Origin: Minisyncoccota bacterium | GTDB lineage: Bacteria; Verrucomicrobiota; Verrucomicrobiia; Methylacidiphilales; Verrucolacustridaceae | DNA: 64,000 bases | Direction of reading: 5' to 3' | Assembly (NCBI GenBank): GCA_030054195.1 | Contig: JASGCJ010000001.1 | Location: forward strand, 30,159-94,158 | Shown here: one piece after another, positions 47,565 through 54,420 of the stretch | How positions within the stretch are numbered: the stretch's first letter is position 1 | Layout of the letters: each line of letters begins with the position of its first letter | Notes under the pieces: generated by a model | Seen by the model: the letters and a program-made list of their open reading frames with translations, nothing else | The model's database searches: none | Told to the model about the DNA's origin: nothing | Translations under genes and position numbers: made by a program

Positions 47565-48664
47565 AAAAACTTCTCCCCATTCTCCTCTTTTTCCTCGCAA
47601 CCTCTGGACTCCATGCGGCCGATCCTTGGGCTCGTGCAATGAAGCCATGGTCCTGGTCTTTCCCACGCGATCACGGAGCCCACCCAGAATTCAAAACCGA
47701 ATGGTGGTACCTCACTGGAAACCTCGACGATGAAAACGGAAACCCCTACGGCTACGAACTCACCTTCTTCCGCCATGGGCTTCAACCTGTCGCCACCCAA
47801 CCTGACTCCGCTTGGTCGATTCGTGACATCTCCTTTGCCCATCTCGCCATCACGGATGTCCGCTCTCGCCGCTTTCTTTTTTCCGAAAAACTCAGCCGAG
47901 GCGCACTCGGAGAGGTAGAGATTTCGCAAAAAGACATGCAAGTCCGGATCGCCGACTGGACCCTCCAGAGAAAAACTGACTCAACTCTCACCATGTCCGC
48001 CTCCGATCCCACCACAGGAATCGGACTCGATCTTTCGGCTACCCCCCTGAAACCTCTCACCTTCCAAGGTGAAAAAGGCTTAAGCCGAAAATCCGCTACT
48101 CCCGGCAACGCCAGCCACTACTACTCCTTCACCCGCCTCCAAACCACGGGCCAACTCGAACTTGGTGGCAAAAAAATTCCGGTCAAAGGACTCTCCTGGT
48201 TCGATCACGAATTCTCCACCTCTGCTCTCGGCGAAGATCAGGAAGGTTGGGACTGGTTCTGTCTCCAGTTCGATTCGGGCGATGAATTGATGCTCTATCG
48301 GATGCGCAACCCGGGCAATCGAACCGATCCCGCCTCCTCCGGAACCTGGATCCCTGCTCGGGGCCCCTCCCTGCCTCTTAAGTCGTCCGACTTTACCATC
48401 ACTCCCATCGACGAGTGGAAAACCGCCAGTGGAGCCACGTATCCATCAGGTTGGAAAATCTCCATTCCTTCTCTTGATTTCACGGGGGAAGTTCAGCCTC
48501 TTCTTCTCGATCAAGAACTCCAACTCAAACGAACCGCAAAGATCCGTTATTGGGAGGGAGCATGTCGTTTCACAGGAAATCGGAGCGGAAAAGCTATCTC
48601 TGGTCGTGGCTATACCGAACTGACCGGCTACGCATCACCTATCGGCCAAGGAATGAAAGAATAG
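47561..48664 (+). CDS. AttH/CrtC-like secreted lipocalin-fold protein
   Basis: A 367-residue protein with a signal peptide (MKKLLPILLFFLATSGLHA). The core motifs EWWYLTGNL, YGYELTFFRHG and GLSWFDHEFST are those of the AttH/CrtC (hydroxyneurosporene synthase-like) family, which adopts a double-lipocalin fold. In att operons this protein accompanies an ABC exporter of unknown cargo. No carotenoid genes are seen. The ATG at 47561 overlaps the permease stop. The last ten codons are repeated downstream at 48724-48756. Confidence 0.87.
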   Translation: MKKLLPILLFFLATSGLHAADPWARAMKPWSWSFPRDHGAHPEFKTEWWYLTGNLDDENGNPYGYELTFFRHGLQPVATQPDSAWSIRDISFAHLAITDVRSRRFLFSEKLSRGALGEVEISQKDMQVRIADWTLQRKTDSTLTMSASDPTTGIGLDLSATPLKPLTFQGEKGLSRKSATPGNASHYYSFTRLQTTGQLELGGKKIPVKGLSWFDHEFSTSALGEDQEGWDWFCLQFDSGDELMLYRMRNPGNRTDPASSGTWIPARGPSLPLKSSDFTITPIDEWKTASGATYPSGWKISIPSLDFTGEVQPLLLDQELQLKRTAKIRYWEGACRFTGNRSGKAISGRGYTELTGYASPIGQGMKE

Positions 48665-48679
48665 TCACTTTCAGATCAA

Positions 48680-48725
48680 GCCCTTCGAAGCTCAGCGAGC
48701 TTGCCGAGACTGAGCAAAGTAGGGC
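48680..48725. repeat. REP-like nested hairpin
   Basis: Outer arms GCCCT/AGGGC (48680-48684 and 48721-48725) and inner arms GCTCAG/CTGAGC (48690-48695 and 48710-48715) form a nested inverted repeat. The CCTTCGA...CTCAG wording resembles extragenic REP elements. It sits between the two copies of the attH tail. Confidence 0.45.
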
Positions 48726-48756
48726 ATCACCCATCGGCCAAGGAATGAAGGAGTAA
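48724..48756 (+). repeat. second copy of the last 11 codons of the AttH-like gene
   Basis: A 33-base repeat of 48632-48664. It differs at 4 positions, all third codon positions (Pro, Lys, Glu and stop codons), so the coded ending ASPIGQGMKE is unchanged. It ends 2 bases before the stop of the convergent PEP-CTERM gene. Confidence 0.75.
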
Positions 48757-48757
48757 T

Positions 48758-49477
48758 TTACTCCTTTGACAAAAACCGTTTCCGAGCCGCCACCAAACCC
48801 ACCAACCCGATGAGCAATAAGGTGCTACTGGACGGCTCGGGAATTACGTTGAATGTGTACGTTTCCGTAGCGCTCTCCAGCACCCCGAAATTGGCATCCG
48901 TATAACTGGCCTTCAGATCAAAGGTGTAAGTTCCGGGAGCGGAGAAGCCCCAGTTGTAGTGGATATGCCCTGTCGTGATAGAAAAACCACTGGTCCCCAC
49001 TTCAGATCCAGTTGCCGAAAGACGAATTGAACTGCCAGCGGTGAAAAGTGCAAAGTTACCTGGATTCGCTGGGCCTGCACCTACCATGGTGAAAGTTACA
49101 GAACCTGCAGGAAAACCAGCCTTTGCCACACCTGCCTCAATGAGGCCTAAATTAGCCGCCTGATCCAAATCTACCGGAAGTATCCAAGCATTTGCCCCAA
49201 GAAGCGTAGTGATATCTGCTGAAAATCCATCGGAGCTCCTATAGGCAGCATTGCCAACCTCTAGCAGAACATCCGCCGGCTCGTAGTGACCCGTATCTGT
49301 ATGAACTCCAAGGTGAATCGTTGGCGCGTTTGTGCCGACTTGCTCGTACTCAGCTTCAAAAATATCGGTGTGCCCGCTCGAAATCGTTTTCGTCGCACGG
49401 GCCACATCGTAACACGAAAGGGCTAACAGCAATCCGAGCAACATCCATGGCGTGAGTTTTGTGTTTGTGTATTTCAT
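48758..49477 (-). CDS. choice-of-anchor M-type surface protein with PEP-CTERM sorting signal
   Basis: A 239-residue secreted protein from the ATG at 49477, which gives a signal peptide ending near ARA. The mature N-terminus SGHTDIFEAEYE and the later TGHIHYNWGFSAPGTYTF match the TIGR03769-like (choice-of-anchor M) domain of surface proteins. His is concentrated in HLGVHTDTGHYEP and GHIHYN. The C-terminus has PEP followed by a membrane helix and a basic cluster (ARKR), the PEP-CTERM/exosortase signal. It follows the pseudopilin by 25 bases and faces a Fur-family gene, which suggests metal-linked expression. Confidence 0.78.
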   Translation of the reverse strand: MKYTNTKLTPWMLLGLLLALSCYDVARATKTISSGHTDIFEAEYEQVGTNAPTIHLGVHTDTGHYEPADVLLEVGNAAYRSSDGFSADITTLLGANAWILPVDLDQAANLGLIEAGVAKAGFPAGSVTFTMVGAGPANPGNFALFTAGSSIRLSATGSEVGTSGFSITTGHIHYNWGFSAPGTYTFDLKASYTDANFGVLESATETYTFNVIPEPSSSTLLLIGLVGLVAARKRFLSKE

Positions 49478-49502
49478 ATGTATTTTCTTTCTGGGTTGGT
49501 GT

Positions 49503-50192
49503 TTAGAAGGCTTGCTTGGCAATATTCGTTCCGGCATCCGCTAACTGCTTGATGCGATTTGCAGATACCATTTCCACATGACCATCCGTGAACAAATAGG
49601 GCGAGGAACCAAAAGTACGGTCTGATTTCTTTCCGCGATACGCATCGGGCTTAATTTCACCCAACAAACGCGACCAACTGCGTAAATAAGCCCCATGAAT
49701 ATGATCCTCTTGACCGCGCGGATTCTTCGAATCCGAAGCCAGAAATAGGAGAACTCGTCGCGAAGAGTTTTCAATTCGTTGAACTCGGCAAAGCGAACCA
49801 GGCTCATCCACCTCGTCATTGATGAGGTAACTGGTGTTTTTAAACTTCCGTCGGGTCTCACGGAACGGATCGGACGGAGAGAGGCGTAGGTCGTCATAAT
49901 TTTGACCTAGGTAGGTGCGGAGCGAGTAAATCCAAGTTACTTCAAGATCCTCTTGAGTCTCTGCCTTGCAGCTCGACGGGGGAAGACATCCATTGTTGTC
50001 TCCCGTAAAAAGAAGAACCCCCTGCCCAATTTGACATAAATTCGATAGATCCTTGGATTGCTTTCCTTTTTCCAACGCCCCCTGCACTGCAGGTACAGCC
50101 AACCCAACCAGCAAGCCGCCAATCACAGCCCCAACCAGTAGCTCAACAAGGGAGAAGCCACCCGAACTTCCCCGCATCCGAATACTTTTCAT
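49503..50192 (-). CDS. type II/IV pseudopilin-like protein (prepilin methylation motif)
   Basis: A 229-residue protein with the prepilin peptidase site G-FSLVE (SGGFSLVELLVGAVIGGL) and a single N-terminal helix. The C-terminal domain contains cysteines and ends with the FTDGHVEM segment found in H-X9-DG-type verrucomicrobial pseudopilins. Candidate starts are ATG 50192 and ATG 50177; neither has a strong ribosome site. The ATG at 50192 lies about 7 bases from the -10 element, so the transcript may have almost no leader. It is the first gene of a two-gene unit. Confidence 0.8.
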   Translation of the reverse strand: MKSIRMRGSSGGFSLVELLVGAVIGGLLVGLAVPAVQGALEKGKQSKDLSNLCQIGQGVLLFTGDNNGCLPPSSCKAETQEDLEVTWIYSLRTYLGQNYDDLRLSPSDPFRETRRKFKNTSYLINDEVDEPGSLCRVQRIENSSRRVLLFLASDSKNPRGQEDHIHGAYLRSWSRLLGEIKPDAYRGKKSDRTFGSSPYLFTDGHVEMVSANRIKQLADAGTNIAKQAF

Positions 50193-50193
50193 T

Positions 50194-50209
50194 ATGCGAA
50201 TATACGCAT
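50194..50209. promoter_or_regulatory. operator-like palindrome 1 (pseudopilin side)
   Basis: ATGCG-AATATA-CGCAT is a perfect inverted repeat of 16 bases. It contains the predicted -10 element of the minus-strand promoter and begins 2 bases before the pseudopilin ATG. It matches palindrome 2 in its arms. Confidence 0.6.
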
Positions 50210-50226
50210 TCAAGAATCTTTGTCAA
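50199..50226 (-). promoter_or_regulatory. promoter of the pseudopilin / PEP-CTERM unit
   Basis: On the minus strand TTGACA (50226-50221) and TATATT (50204-50199) are separated by 16 bases. The -35 is a perfect consensus and the -10 matches 5 of 6. The transcription start would fall close to the ATG at 50192. Confidence 0.6.
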
Positions 50227-50248
50227 TGCGATTTTTCGCATTTATTTA
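50220..50248 (+). promoter_or_regulatory. possible promoter of the Fur-family gene
   Basis: TTGTCA (50220-50225), a 17-base spacer that holds palindrome 2, and TATTTA (50243-50248). The -35 shares its bases with the -35 of the opposite promoter. The -10 is weak. The gene ATG is 62 bases further on. Confidence 0.4.
50225..50242. promoter_or_regulatory. operator-like palindrome 2 (Fur side)
   Basis: AATGCGATTTTTCGCATT is a perfect 18-base inverted repeat with 7-base arms. Its centre lies 32 bases, three helical turns, from that of palindrome 1. It overlaps the -35 of the minus promoter and lies in the spacer of the plus promoter, as expected of a Fur-type dimer site under autoregulation. Confidence 0.62.
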
Positions 50249-50309
50249 GCCCTTTTTAGGCTTAATTTTCCTCGAATCACGCTCGGCTTCGCTCCACTTT
50301 ACATCCGTT

Positions 50310-50726
50310 ATGCGCCACTCCCACGCCAAGGCAGCTAATCCCCTCAAAGAGTCGGGTCTCAAGTCCACTCCAGGGCGTAGGGCGGTTCTTCAAGTCCTCG
50401 AAAAGGCCTCCTCCCCGCTCTCCCCAGAACAGATCCACGCCAAAGTGGGGTCAGAGGTGTGCGACCGCGCCACCGTCTACCGAATCCTCGACTCCCTCAG
50501 CCAGGCCGGCCTCGCCCAAAGACTCACCCTCGAAGGCAAAACCCTATACCTCCCCGAGGAGTCGAACCACCACCATCACCACATCATTTGCCGCAAGTGT
50601 CGCTCTACCGTTTGCCTCGACGAGTGCCTCATCTCCCCTTTAGAAAAAAAAGCCCAACAGCTCGGCTTTCAAGACATTCACCACTCCCTCCAACTGACTG
50701 GTCTCTGCGCAAAATGCGCCAGCTAG
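50310..50726 (+). CDS. Fur-family metalloregulator
   Basis: A 138-residue Fur-superfamily repressor. The N-terminal winged helix includes TPGRRAVLQVLEKA and CDRATVYRILDSLSQAGL. The dimer domain has the histidine run (ESNHHHHHIICRKC) and two structural cysteine pairs, CRKC and CAKC. Which metal it senses (Fe, Zn or Mn) cannot be read directly. The context of a surface protein of a family often linked to Zn/Mn transport points to Zur-like function (inference). Two palindromes lie in its upstream region. It is convergent with uppP, 7 bases apart. Confidence 0.92.
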   Translation: MRHSHAKAANPLKESGLKSTPGRRAVLQVLEKASSPLSPEQIHAKVGSEVCDRATVYRILDSLSQAGLAQRLTLEGKTLYLPEESNHHHHHIICRKCRSTVCLDECLISPLEKKAQQLGFQDIHHSLQLTGLCAKCAS

Positions 50727-50733
50727 CCGGCTT

Positions 50734-51519
50734 CTACGCCAGTACCAACCAAACCAGCCCCAGTCCAATCCGGTACCACCCAAACGGATTGAACGTTTTC
50801 GTCCGCACATACCCCAGCAGCCACCGCACAACGAAATAAGCCGTTATTGCGGATACCGCAAAACCCAACGCCAGATGCATCCACTCTTCTTGAGGCGGAA
50901 CTCCATCTGCCTTCAGTTGTCGAAAAAAACTTAGCCCGCACGCCGCGAGCAAAGTTGGAACTCCCAGTAAAAAAGAAAAATCTGCCGCCGCCGACCTCGA
51001 TAAACCCCCAAACATCCCCGCCAAAATCGTCACTCCCGAACGGGAAGTCCCAGGAAACACCGCCGCCAGCATCTGAGAAGCTCCGATGACCAAGGCTGTT
51101 CCCCACCCGGGATTTTCATGGCCTTGATGTCTCTTCAACCAAGCCTCCGCCCCAAGGATCACTCCTCCCCCCACCATCAAGGTCCAAGCAATCACTCTCG
51201 GATCCTCAGGAAGCTTCAGCCCCATCTTGGCCCCTATCAGTCCCAAGCCCGCCGTCAAAAAAAAGGCCGCTCCCAATTTGATCAGATAACTTTTCCCCAC
51301 TGCCCCCATCTCTCCCATGACCATCGCCCTCAACCTCGGCGCGTAAATCAAAAGAACGGCCAACAACGCCCCCGATTGAATCCCCACATTAAAAAGTTCC
51401 GTCCGTTTCGCCCCAAACCAGTGCTGTACCAGTAGTAAATGCCCTGTGGAGGAAATAGGCAGAAATTCGGTCACTCCCTCGACCACTCCCAACAAAATCG
51501 TCATCACCCATTCGTTCAT
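50734..51519 (-). CDS. uppP: undecaprenyl-diphosphatase
   Basis: Removes a phosphate from undecaprenyl diphosphate to recycle the lipid carrier of cell-wall synthesis; also called BacA. It has 261 residues and about eight membrane segments. The motif EGVTEFLPISSTGHLLL and the FPGTSRSGVTILAG segment are diagnostic. It is transcribed away from the RRM gene. Confidence 0.97.
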   Translation of the reverse strand: MNEWVMTILLGVVEGVTEFLPISSTGHLLLVQHWFGAKRTELFNVGIQSGALLAVLLIYAPRLRAMVMGEMGAVGKSYLIKLGAAFFLTAGLGLIGAKMGLKLPEDPRVIAWTLMVGGGVILGAEAWLKRHQGHENPGWGTALVIGASQMLAAVFPGTSRSGVTILAGMFGGLSRSAAADFSFLLGVPTLLAACGLSFFRQLKADGVPPQEEWMHLALGFAVSAITAYFVVRWLLGYVRTKTFNPFGWYRIGLGLVWLVLA

Positions 51520-51579
51520 TTCCCCTTTGTATCAGCTATTTCCACAAGCAAAAGGGATGAAAATAAGAAGTTGGCATGG

Positions 51580-51594
51580 CTCCCAATAGGGAGT
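51580..51594 (+). other. small hairpin in the RRM leader region
   Basis: CTCCC-AATA-GGGAG is a 5-bp stem followed by TAACTTATTTTCTT. It lies in the 225-base space between the divergent uppP and RRM genes and could be part of a structured leader or an early terminator. Confidence 0.35.
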
Positions 51595-51681
51595 AACTTA
51601 TTTTCTTGGTCAAGGTTAGATGATACGAGTTCAGGCGAGGAAACAGATACAGTCCGGTAGGTTCCAACCCACCTTGTGGCC

Positions 51682-51708
51682 CGTTGTTCGGGCTCACGCC
51701 GAGCAACG
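51682..51708 (+). ncRNA. strong hairpin in the 5' leader of the RRM protein gene
   Basis: CGTTGTTCGG pairs with CCGAGCAACG through ten base pairs (one of them G-U) around a 7-base loop. A weaker stem (GGTAGGTT with AACCCACC, one mismatch) precedes it at 51656-51673. The hairpin ends 36 bases before the ATG. Such a leader may respond to temperature or to the RNA-binding product; I do not recognise it as a named family. Confidence 0.5.
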
Positions 51709-51744
51709 CCGTCAGCCAGTAGCCAGCAAGGAAACATAAATACA

Positions 51745-52164
51745 ATGGAAACCAGACTCTATGTGGGGAACCTTCCGTTCTCCGCCACTGATGATGAACT
51801 CAAACAGGCCTTTTCAGGCCACGGCACCGTCACCGACGTCGCCTTGATCTCTGATCGCGTCACAGGCCGCTCCCGCGGCTTCGCGTTCGTGACCATGTCG
51901 ACCCCGGATGAAGCCAATGCGGCTGTCGCAGGCATGCACGGCAAGGACTTTGCCGGACGTAGCCTCACCGTGAACATCGCGCGCCCGCGTGAAGAACGTC
52001 CCGCCCGTGGTGGCGGAGGCGGATACGGCGGTGGTGGTGGCGGCGGTGGATACGGCGGTGGTGGTGGTGGATACGGCGGTGGTGGTGGTGGTGGCGGATA
52101 TGGTGGTGGCGGAGGCCGTGGTGGCTCCCGTGGCCCTCGTCGCGACAGCGGCGGATATCGCTAA
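51745..52164 (+). CDS. glycine-rich RNA-binding protein (RRM)
   Basis: A 139-residue protein. Residues 1-80 are an RNA recognition motif with RNP2 LYVGNL and RNP1 RGFAFVTM. Residues 88-130 are a Gly/Tyr-rich tail built from GGYGGGG-like units, ending [11 protein letters not shown]. Similar proteins in cyanobacteria and other phyla act as cold-inducible RNA chaperones. The ATG at 51745 has AAGGAAA upstream. A structured leader precedes it and an intrinsic terminator follows, so it is a single-gene unit. Confidence 0.93.
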   Translation: METRLYVGNLPFSATDDELKQAFSGHGTVTDVALISDRVTGRSRGFAFVTMSTPDEANAAVAGMHGKDFAGRSLTVNIARPREERPARGGGGGYGGGGGGGGYGGGGGGYGGGGGGGGYGGGGGRGGSRGPRRDSGGYR

Positions 52165-52186
52165 AACCTTACCTACGGTTTTGAGG

Positions 52187-52225
52187 ATGGGGGTGGAGAG
52201 CAATCTCCACCCCCATTTTCTTTTT
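52187..52225 (+). terminator. intrinsic terminator of the RRM gene
   Basis: A 13-bp stem (52187-52199 with 52204-52216) capped by a GCAA tetraloop, followed by TTTCTTTTT. It begins 23 bases after the RRM stop. The 210 bases from here to the sigma gene's likely ATG hold no other feature I recognise. Confidence 0.88.
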
Positions 52226-52437
52226 ACAAATCTCACCCTTTTGTACCCTCAATCCTTCCCGAGTTACTAATCTGCCATCAAATTGTCACTTTTGCGCCCC
52301 GCCCAATTGCCCAAAATAAGAGCGTGATCTCCACCCTGACCAGCTCAGGTGACTCAGATTCTTGGTACCCATTCCGTATTCTCCCAACCCCCAAAAAAAA
52401 GTCCGAACGTTCTTTTTCTTCACCGGTCAAACCTAGT

Positions 52438-53364
52438 ATGAAGACCACAACTCAAGAAACTGAGGGAGCAGAATCCTCCCTTCGCCCCTCCGAACTGCCC
52501 GCCACCCTTCAGGCCTACCTTAAGGGAATCGGGGAGACTCCCCTCCTGACTCAGGAAGACGAAAGAAAAGTCTCCCGCCGGGTTCGCCGAGGAGAAAATC
52601 AGGCCCGCGAGCTCATGATCAAATCCAATCTCCGCCTCGTCGTAAAGATTGCCACCGCCTACAACCACTGCGGTTTACCCATCCTTGACCTCATTTCGGA
52701 AGGAAACCTCGGCCTTATGAAAGCGGTCGACCGCTTCAAACCCAGTCGTGGCGTGAAATTTAGTACCTACGCCTGCTGGTGGATTAAACAGGCCATCCGT
52801 CGGGCCCTTGCAAACCAAGGCAAAACAGTTCGGCTTCCCGTTCACCTTGTCGACAAGATCCAACGTCTGCGCCGAGTCAGTGCCGCACTGGGTGCCGAAC
52901 TAGGTCGCGAACCCACCGACACAGAGTTGGCGGATGAGTTGCAGACAGATACCCGGCGAGTCACCAAACTCAGAGAAGTATCCTTAGGCACCGTCTCCCT
53001 CGACGTTGCCCTAGGCTCTGAAGGGGATGAGGGAAGCCTCGTGGATCTTTTGGCCGATCCCCGTGCCATCGACCCCATGGAAGAACACTCCCAAGTCGAT
53101 TTCCGTGATGCAGTTTCCCGCTGTCTTCAAGTCCTGTCGGAACGTGAACTTGAAATCCTTCGCTTGCGCTTCGGCCTCGATAATGAATCCAAGGAAAAAA
53201 CTCTCGAAGAGGTAGGCGAGAAACTTAACGTCACCCGCGAGAGAATTCGGCAAATCCAAAACTCAGCTCTCGCAAAATTACGCCGTCGTATGCTCAAGGA
53301 GGAAAACTTCCCTGAATACTTCCGCAAACTTGTTGGAACTGGTGGCCTTATTCAAGCAGTCTGA
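52438..53364 (+). CDS. sigma-70 family RNA polymerase sigma factor (primary-like, group 1 or 2)
   Basis: A 308-residue sigma factor from the ATG at 52438; a GTG at 52324 would add 38 residues with no family match. Region 1.2 is LQAYLKGIGETPLLTQEDE. Region 2 holds KFSTYACWWIKQAIRRA, and regions 3 and 4 end with the helix-turn-helix TLEEVGEKLNVTRERIRQIQ. Region 1.1 is absent and the protein is short, so it is more likely a group 2 alternative factor than the housekeeping sigma. A terminator follows it. Confidence 0.9.
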   Translation: MKTTTQETEGAESSLRPSELPATLQAYLKGIGETPLLTQEDERKVSRRVRRGENQARELMIKSNLRLVVKIATAYNHCGLPILDLISEGNLGLMKAVDRFKPSRGVKFSTYACWWIKQAIRRALANQGKTVRLPVHLVDKIQRLRRVSAALGAELGREPTDTELADELQTDTRRVTKLREVSLGTVSLDVALGSEGDEGSLVDLLADPRAIDPMEEHSQVDFRDAVSRCLQVLSERELEILRLRFGLDNESKEKTLEEVGEKLNVTRERIRQIQNSALAKLRRRMLKEENFPEYFRKLVGTGGLIQAV

Positions 53365-53386
53365 AGCACCTTAGCTCCAAACCATT

Positions 53387-53430
53387 CCATCGCCCAGTCC
53401 GTGCATGCACAGCCTGGGCGATGGTGTTTT
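53387..53430 (+). terminator. intrinsic terminator after the sigma factor gene
   Basis: CCATCGCCCAG (53387-53397) pairs with CTGGGCGATGG (53414-53424) and is followed by TGTTTT. The loop itself contains GTGCATGCAC, a 10-base palindrome. The stem begins 22 bases after the stop. Confidence 0.82.
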
Positions 53431-53532
53431 AAACTCCATTTTGAGATCTCCAAGAGGCAGGATCATACGACCTGCCCTACACTACCCTTCAAACCTTTCG
53501 AAACAGGGTAACCACGGGTTATCCTTCACCCA

Positions 53533-54411
53533 GTGCCAACCGAATTACCCGCCTCTGCCCTCTACTCTCACCCCTCCCTAGGTCGTCTTTGGGGAAAGGT
53601 ACACATCTCCTGCTCCCCCTTTCTCCACCGTAGCGAACTTCAACGACTGTACTGTCTCCCCTCTGCGAGGATTCGAAAGCATTTCGGTCGCCGATCCTAC
53701 TCCCTCCTCGCTCTGGGATGCGCGGACGGAACCAAAGAATCCCTCCTTCTCAAAAGGCTACCAAGGCCCACCTCTTTATTAGCCTTAGATACCAACCTCT
53801 CCCTTGCCCGCCGCGCAGCACGTCGACTACCCGCTTTTCAAAAGTCTGCTTACCGGGCTGACTTAACTTCCAGTCTCTCTTTGCAATTTCTGTCCACCCG
53901 ATTGAGTCCCCATCCAACCCTAATCACTCTCTTTGGTGTTTTACCCAACCTGAATCCTCTGCCCCTCCTTCGATCCATACGCCGCTTGATGAAGAAAGAT
54001 GACCTTCTCCTTTTCAGCGCAAACCTAGCTCCGGGACAATCATCTCACACCGGAGCCCTCAGTATCCTCCCGCAATACGACAATCGACCTACCCGTAAAT
54101 GGCTGGAAGCCGCGATCCTCCGATACCGCCCAAAACTACCCCAAGGGCATCTCGAATTTGGCGTTTTTCCTGATCCTAAGCAAAAAACTCTCGCCCGCAT
54201 CGAAGCCCGCTGGATATCCCCACGCAAAATTCACACCGTTTTTTCATCCCGCCGACCCACTTCTTCTCAGGTCGAAGCCTGGATCCGATCCACTCATATG
54301 CGAAAACTGGCACGCTATCTCGATCCCCTCGGCGAAGAAGGGCTCTGGCTTGTGCAGCCCTCGTCGCATCCCGCTTCATTCTCTCGTGACCCCAACAGTC
54401 CGAAACGCTAA
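53533..54411 (+). CDS. EgtD-like methyltransferase-fold protein
   Basis: A 292-residue protein with a Rossmann-type SAM-binding pattern: LLALGCADGTKESLLL, LLALDTNLSLARRA and LITLFGVLPNLNP. The layout resembles the L-histidine N-alpha-methyltransferase EgtD and its DUF2260 relatives, which begin ergothioneine synthesis. No egtB or other ergothioneine gene is near. It is rich in Arg, Ser and Leu. The start is GTG at 53533. The role is uncertain. Confidence 0.5.
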   Translation: MPTELPASALYSHPSLGRLWGKVHISCSPFLHRSELQRLYCLPSARIRKHFGRRSYSLLALGCADGTKESLLLKRLPRPTSLLALDTNLSLARRAARRLPAFQKSAYRADLTSSLSLQFLSTRLSPHPTLITLFGVLPNLNPLPLLRSIRRLMKKDDLLLFSANLAPGQSSHTGALSILPQYDNRPTRKWLEAAILRYRPKLPQGHLEFGVFPDPKQKTLARIEARWISPRKIHTVFSSRRPTSSQVEAWIRSTHMRKLARYLDPLGEEGLWLVQPSSHPASFSRDPNSPKR

Positions 54412-54420
54412 ATTCACGCT

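Noticed and set aside
52010-52130. GGCGGTGGTGG-type tandem repeat as a possible minisatellite or CRISPR-like array
   Set aside because: It encodes the Gly/Tyr tail of the RRM protein in frame; there are no spaced identical repeats.
51989-52270. Val/Ala-rich frame over the glycine-rich tail of the RRM gene
   Set aside because: It arises from the GGT/GGC repeats in another frame and runs through the terminator.
53401-53410. GTGCATGCAC palindrome as an operator
   Set aside because: It forms the loop of the intrinsic terminator after the sigma gene and is far from any promoter.
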